Shown here piece by piece: positions 41,114 to 44,385 of a stretch of DNA of 44,385 bases (positions within the stretch are counted from its first letter, which is position 1; each line of letters opens with the position of its first letter). The notes beneath the pieces are model-generated. The model was not told where the DNA came from, did no database searches, and was given only the letters and a program-made list of their open reading frames with translations. The position numbers and the translations under genes were made by a program. Location of the stretch: positions 1 to 44,385 of the forward strand of contig DISF01000038.1 in assembly GCA_002421985.1 (NCBI GenBank), written 5' to 3'. This DNA is from Roseovarius sp. UBA6217. Its GTDB lineage: Bacteria > Pseudomonadota > Alphaproteobacteria > Rhodobacterales > Rhodobacteraceae.

Positions 41114-41875
41114 TCACCCCCCGATCCATCGCGCGGGCAACGTCAGCGCCGGGCGCTTGGGGTTGTGCCGCCGGTCCAGCGGGTGTGGCAGGGTGCGCGC
41201 GGGGCGCAGGCCATGGGCGCGGTCGCGGCGCAAGAGCGTCGCCTCGACCACGCGCGGGATCATCTGCCCCTCGATCTCGACGCTGCCCGCGACGTTGTTG
41301 GGGTGCAGGTGAACGGTCACGAAATCCTCTCGCAGCTTCTCGGCCGCGGCAAGCGCGGGGGCCATGAAACGCGGCTTGGTCAGGATCGAGGGCAGGTGAT
41401 GCCATTCGATCACGATCATGCGGAAGCGGCGCAGCAAGTCGCGCGGCGCGGCGGCCAGCGTGGCATATTCCGCCCCCTCGATATCCATCTGCAACAAAAG
41501 GTCGGCCTCGGGGTCGGGATCGGTCGCCGCGACCCAGGACGCCAGAGTCATGACCTCACCCTTGTCCGTGTCGCCCAGAAACTTGCGCACGAATTGCGCA
41601 CCGGGCACATCGAGCGGCGGGCGCTCGACCGAGGCATCGGCCATGAAGGACGGGATACCGCGCTTGGCCAAGTCCATCTCGAAGCTTGCCTGTTCCGACA
41701 CGCCCGGCGAATAACACGCCGCGATGCCGCGCAAATCATCGGGCACCAGATAGCCGCCATCGCCGAAATCGCCCAGCCGGATGAGCGGCGTTTCGGTCTC
41801 CTGCGGGGACATGAAGGCGTCGATCACGCCCGCTGCTGCTGCGTCGATCACGGTGCGGGGTGTGGTTACGGCCAT
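41114..41875 (-). CDS. FkbM family methyltransferase
   Basis: This is a 253-residue SAM-dependent methyltransferase. The family marker is LLLQMDIEGAEYATLAAAP with DIEGAEY at 131-137, followed by RMIVIEWHHL, the usual i.vEfH. The N-terminal RLGDFGDGGYLVPDDL (33-48) and ACYSPGVSEQASFEMDLA (SAM pocket start, s.GvgedisFe..la) complete the fold. FkbM proteins methylate sugar or polyketide hydroxyls, and this one likely acts on the glycan of the cluster. It is the first gene of a leftward pair with the deleted methyltransferase gene. Confidence 0.9.
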   Translation of the reverse strand: MAVTTPRTVIDAAAAGVIDAFMSPQETETPLIRLGDFGDGGYLVPDDLRGIAACYSPGVSEQASFEMDLAKRGIPSFMADASVERPPLDVPGAQFVRKFLGDTDKGEVMTLASWVAATDPDPEADLLLQMDIEGAEYATLAAAPRDLLRRFRMIVIEWHHLPSILTKPRFMAPALAAAEKLREDFVTVHLHPNNVAGSVEIEGQMIPRVVEATLLRRDRAHGLRPARTLPHPLDRRHNPKRPALTLPARWIGG

Positions 41876-41941
41876 GGTGTGGTTCTTCCGAAGGAGGCTT
41901 TGGCGCTTTTTAGCATATCCGCGCCGCGTGGGCAGGGTTTT

Positions 41942-42115
41942 CTACGCTCCGTCGCTGCGCCGGTAGCGAAGCGCGCCGCCCGGATCGACGCGCACCGTGC
42001 CCTCGGCAAAGAACGTGCTTGTCCCCTCGGGGGACTCGAAACTGCCCGAAGAGCCGCCCACCACCAGATTGCCGGAGCCACGGGGGATGCACACCTGCGC
42101 CTCGATCCCGGACAG
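41942..42115 (-). pseudogene. C-terminal fragment of an unrecognised protein
   Basis: The minus frame reads LSGIEAQVCIPRGSGNL, then a Gly/Ser-rich stretch, and ends VDPGGALRYRRSDGA before a TAG stop. It has no start of its own and begins exactly where the ligase fragment ends, in another frame, so it looks like the 3' end of a different gene joined by a deletion. The family is not identified. Confidence 0.35.
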
Positions 42116-42356
42116 AAGCGCGGGTTGATCGAGTGACAGACCGTTCCCATGCCAGAGACGGGATGGTAAAGTTCCCCATGCCAGTGCCCGTTCCACGCGA
42201 GCAACGCCACCCGGTCGCTCGTCCTGACCCCGAGACCGGTCAGCGCATGGGCAGGCGGCGCGGTGCGCGTCAGCGTTTCGCCATGGCTTTGCCGGCGCAT
42301 ATCGCCCTCGACCCGCGCCGAGACGACCCCGTGATCGGCAGATTGCGGCGCATCAT
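42115..42356 (-). pseudogene. Acyl-CoA synthetase N-terminal fragment, frameshifted
   Basis: A genuine-looking start remains: ATG at 42356 with GGGGAGG four bases upstream. After MMRRNLPIT the frame must shift near 42333 to read VVSARVEGDMRRQSHGETLTR, then HALTGLGVRTSDRVALLAWN and GMGTVCHSINPRF. That last part closely matches the N-terminal region of AlkK-like medium-chain acyl-CoA synthetases (GLGVgxGDRVAtLaWN...HxeayyaxxGxGaVxHtiNPRL). The ATP loop and everything after INPRF are gone. It is the remains of a third ligase gene in this window. Confidence 0.65.
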
Positions 42357-42474
42357 GCGTCCTCCCCTCGCTTCGGACGTGATGGCGGCACGGAACGGCG
42401 CGGGGGAGGCGACCCTTGACCTTCCCGACCCGAGCGCGCATCTCAACGCCATCCCCACCCGCAGGAGAGCCGCC

Positions 42475-43176
42475 ATGCGCCCCGACCGTTCCATCAAGAT
42501 CGCCCCCTCCATTCTCTCGGCGGATTTCGCCGATTTCGGGCGCGAGATAGAGGCCATCGAGGCACAGGGGGCCGATTGGGTCCATGTCGATGTGATGGAC
42601 GGGCATTTCGTCCCCAATCTCACGTTCGGCCCGCCCGCCGTAGCGGCCTTTCGCCGCCATGTCACCACGGTGATGGACGTGCACCTGATGATCGCGCCGG
42701 TCGATCCCTATATTGACGCCTTCGCGCGGGCGGGGGCGGATGTGCTCACCGCGCATCTGGAGGCCGGGCCGCATATCCACCGCACGTTGCAGGCCATTCA
42801 TGGCGCGGGGTGCAAGGCGGGGCTGGCGCTCAACCCCGGCACTGGGCTTGACGGGGTGGAGAACCTGCTCGACATGGTGGATCTGATCTGCGTGATGACG
42901 GTCAATCCCGGCTTCGGCGGGCAGAAATTCATCCATTCCCAGATCGACAAGGTAAAGCGGCTGCGCGCCCTGATCGGTGATCGCCCCATTCATATCGAGA
43001 TCGATGGCGGCATCACCCCCGAGACCGCGCCGCTCATGGCGGCGGCGGGGGCGGATGTGCTGGTGGCCGGATCGGCGGTGTTCACGGGCGGCAGCGTTGC
43101 CAATCCCGCGCCCTATGGCGAGAATATCCGCGCGATCCGCGCCGCGGCGGAGGCGGCCACGGGTGTCATGGTATGA
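42475..43176 (+). CDS. rpe: Ribulose-phosphate 3-epimerase
   Basis: This enzyme interconverts ribulose-5-phosphate and xylulose-5-phosphate in the pentose phosphate and Calvin pathways. It is a TIM-barrel cytoplasmic enzyme of 233 aa. Visible motifs are IAPSILSADFADF (start), WVHVDVMDGHFVPNLTFGP with metal-binding His/Asp, VMDVHLMI, MTVNPGFGGQKFI, and HIEIDGGI with the second catalytic Asp. AGGAGA lies 6 bases before ATG 42475; the frame opens much earlier, at 42019, but that part lies in pseudogene debris. It overlaps gph by ATGA, a common pairing. Confidence 0.96.
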   Translation: MRPDRSIKIAPSILSADFADFGREIEAIEAQGADWVHVDVMDGHFVPNLTFGPPAVAAFRRHVTTVMDVHLMIAPVDPYIDAFARAGADVLTAHLEAGPHIHRTLQAIHGAGCKAGLALNPGTGLDGVENLLDMVDLICVMTVNPGFGGQKFIHSQIDKVKRLRALIGDRPIHIEIDGGITPETAPLMAAAGADVLVAGSAVFTGGSVANPAPYGENIRAIRAAAEAATGVMV

Positions 43177-43829
43177 GCGGCGCTGTCGTCTTTGACCTGG
43201 ACGGCACATTGATCGACAGCGCGCCGGATATTCACGCGGCCGCCAACACCCTGATGGACCGGCACGGGCTTGCGCCCTTTTCCGCCGCCGAGACGCGCAG
43301 CTTTATCGGCAATGGCGTGCCGCATTTCATTGCCTGTTGCCTGCGCGCGCGCGGTCGCGAGGGCGATTCCGCGCTCCATGACCAGATGGTGACGGAATTT
43401 GTCGCGGGCTACGAGACAGCCGTCACCCTGACCACCCTCTATCCCGGCGTGGCCGGGGCGCTGGATGCGCTGCGCCGGGATGGCCTGTCGCTGGGTCTGT
43501 GCACCAACAAGCCCGAGCGCCCGGCGCGCAGCGTTCTGGCGCATCTCGGGTTGACCGCGCATTTCGCGGTGGTGGTCGGCGGCGACAGCCTGAGCGTGCG
43601 CAAGCCCGATCCCGCGCCGTTGCAGACGGTGGTATCTCGCCTTGGCGCGCGCGATGTGCTCTATGTCGGCGACAGCGAGGTGGATGCCGAGACTGCGGCG
43701 CGGGCGGGCGTGCCCTTTGCCCTTTACACCGAAGGCTATCGCAAGGGGCCGGTGACCTCGATACCCCACGCACGCGCTTTTGGCGAATTCGCCGATCTGC
43801 CGGGGATCGTGGCGGAGATGCTGGCATGA
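43173..43829 (+). CDS. gph: Phosphoglycolate phosphatase
   Basis: This is a HAD-family phosphatase of 218 aa that removes phosphate from 2-phosphoglycolate, a by-product of Rubisco oxygenase or DNA repair. Motif I is FDLDGTLIDS with nucleophile Asp8 and Asp10. CTNKP carries the motif II Thr, KPDPAPL the motif III Lys, and YVGDSEVDAETA motif IV. It starts inside the rpe stop (ATGA overlap), so the pair is co-translated. The HAD family is hard to assign by sequence alone, but rpe-gph linkage supports the call. Confidence 0.92.
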   Translation: MSGAVVFDLDGTLIDSAPDIHAAANTLMDRHGLAPFSAAETRSFIGNGVPHFIACCLRARGREGDSALHDQMVTEFVAGYETAVTLTTLYPGVAGALDALRRDGLSLGLCTNKPERPARSVLAHLGLTAHFAVVVGGDSLSVRKPDPAPLQTVVSRLGARDVLYVGDSEVDAETAARAGVPFALYTEGYRKGPVTSIPHARAFGEFADLPGIVAEMLA

Positions 43830-43858
43830 GGACATGGTTACGGGTCAGGCGAACAATC

Positions 43859-43873
43859 ATAGGAAAATCCTAT
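43859..43873. promoter_or_regulatory. OxyR-like half operator upstream of katG
   Basis: ATAGGAAAATCCTAT fits the OxyR spacing ATAG-N7-CTAT and is itself an inverted repeat. It lies 118 bases before the katG ATG in an AT-rich patch. A second half-site at the expected spacing (near 43881) is only weakly recognisable. OxyR control of katG is well established in proteobacteria; the oxyR gene is not in this window. Confidence 0.5.
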
Positions 43874-43990
43874 AAATGCGATCCAAAAAGAGAATTTTAC
43901 CTAATGCGAGTGATTTGTTAGAAGAGTTCCAGATTCGCAAGGGTGGCAACATGCGCCCCGCGACCGACACAACCTGAACCGGAGGACGAG

Positions 43991-44385
43991 ATGGACGGTA
44001 ACGACATGGCAAAATGCCCCGTCATGCATGGCGGGCAGACCGAGAGCGGCAAGAGCGTCACCGATTGGTGGCCGAAAATGCTCAACCTCGACATCCTGCA
44101 CCAGCACGACACCAAGACCAACCCGCTGGGCGCGGAATTCGACTATCGCGAGGCCGTGCGCGGCCTCGATGTCGAGGCGCTCAAGAATGATCTCAAGGCG
44201 CTGATGACCGACAGCCAGGAGTGGTGGCCCGCCGATTGGGGCCATTACGGCGGCCTCATGATCCGGCTCGCCTGGCACGCGGCGGGCACCTATCGTCTCG
44301 CCGACGGGCGCGGCGGCGGCGGCACGGGCAATCAGCGTTTTGCCCCGCTCAACAGCTGGCCCGACAACGGCAACCTCGACAAGGC
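43991..44385 (+). CDS. katG: Catalase-peroxidase KatG, partial (N-terminus)
   Basis: This heme enzyme degrades hydrogen peroxide and also has peroxidase activity. Only the first 131 codons are present; the gene runs past the right edge, and the full protein is usually about 720-740 aa. The N-terminal KCPVMHGG and WWPKMLNLDILHQHD are family-typical. The distal heme pocket IRLAWHAAGTYR includes Arg92, Trp95 and His96, and Trp95 is the residue that forms the Met-Tyr-Trp adduct in catalase-active KatG. GGAGG lies 6 bases before the ATG. Confidence 0.97.
   Translation, partial: MDGNDMAKCPVMHGGQTESGKSVTDWWPKMLNLDILHQHDTKTNPLGAEFDYREAVRGLDVEALKNDLKALMTDSQEWWPADWGHYGGLMIRLAWHAAGTYRLADGRGGGGTGNQRFAPLNSWPDNGNLDK

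Larger units (their letters stand above)
41876..42474. other. Gene-less stretch with pseudogene debris
   Basis: These 599 bases upstream of rpe hold, on the minus strand, a broken acyl-CoA ligase start (42115-42356) joined to a C-terminal fragment of another, unrecognised protein (41942-42115). Nothing intact is visible. The rpe promoter must lie within the right end. Confidence 0.55.

Overview
The window looks like a piece of an alphaproteobacterial chromosome, most likely Rhodobacterales (Roseobacter group). The basis is high GC in the right half, a SUV3-type helicase / S4 protein / seven-iron ferredoxin / CarD block, and Azotobacter-FdI-like FdxA. The assignment rests on recognised proteins and gene order; no search was run. 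Both ends cut genes: an ABC solute-binding protein at the left edge and katG at the right edge.

Region 1 (1-20155) is one large catabolic locus transcribed divergently from about 8720-8990. Leftward: an SDR oxidoreductase, LivG, an acyl-CoA ligase, LivH, LivM, LivF and two paralogous solute-binding proteins, i.e. a complete branched-chain-amino-acid-type ABC importer with its own CoA ligase and reductase. Rightward: acetoin/2-oxoacid dehydrogenase E1-alpha, E1-beta, a crotonase, E2, an acyl-CoA dehydrogenase, a second acyl-CoA ligase, TetR and IclR regulators, a MaoC hydratase and two more acyl-CoA dehydrogenases. Together they would import a carboxylic acid, activate it to a CoA thioester, run beta-oxidation-like steps and cleave a 2-oxo or acyloin intermediate to acyl-CoA. 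The substrate cannot be read from the sequence. No E3 subunit or thiolase is present.

Region 2 (20156-31792) is mostly housekeeping: serB, a secreted EF-hand protein, an alpha/beta hydrolase coupled to an SCP2-type protein, a TPR lipoprotein-like/secreted protein, the SUV3 helicase, S4 RNA-binding protein, fdxA, carD and the 5-oxoprolinase genes pxpBCA. A dispersed intergenic repeat (two full copies and one half copy) sits here, beside a 30-bp perfect palindrome at the border with the catabolic locus.

Region 3 (31793-41875) is a glycan-modification cluster: a sulfotransferase-like protein, a GT23-like fucosyltransferase fused to TPRs, a degenerate glycosyltransferase fused to an esterase-like domain, three further glycosyltransferases, and three methyltransferase-like proteins, one of which seems internally deleted. 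No flippase, polymerase or sugar-nucleotide synthesis gene is present, so it probably decorates a glycan or protein made elsewhere.

Region 4 (41876-44385) holds acyl-CoA-ligase pseudogene debris, the rpe-gph pair, and katG behind an OxyR-like operator.
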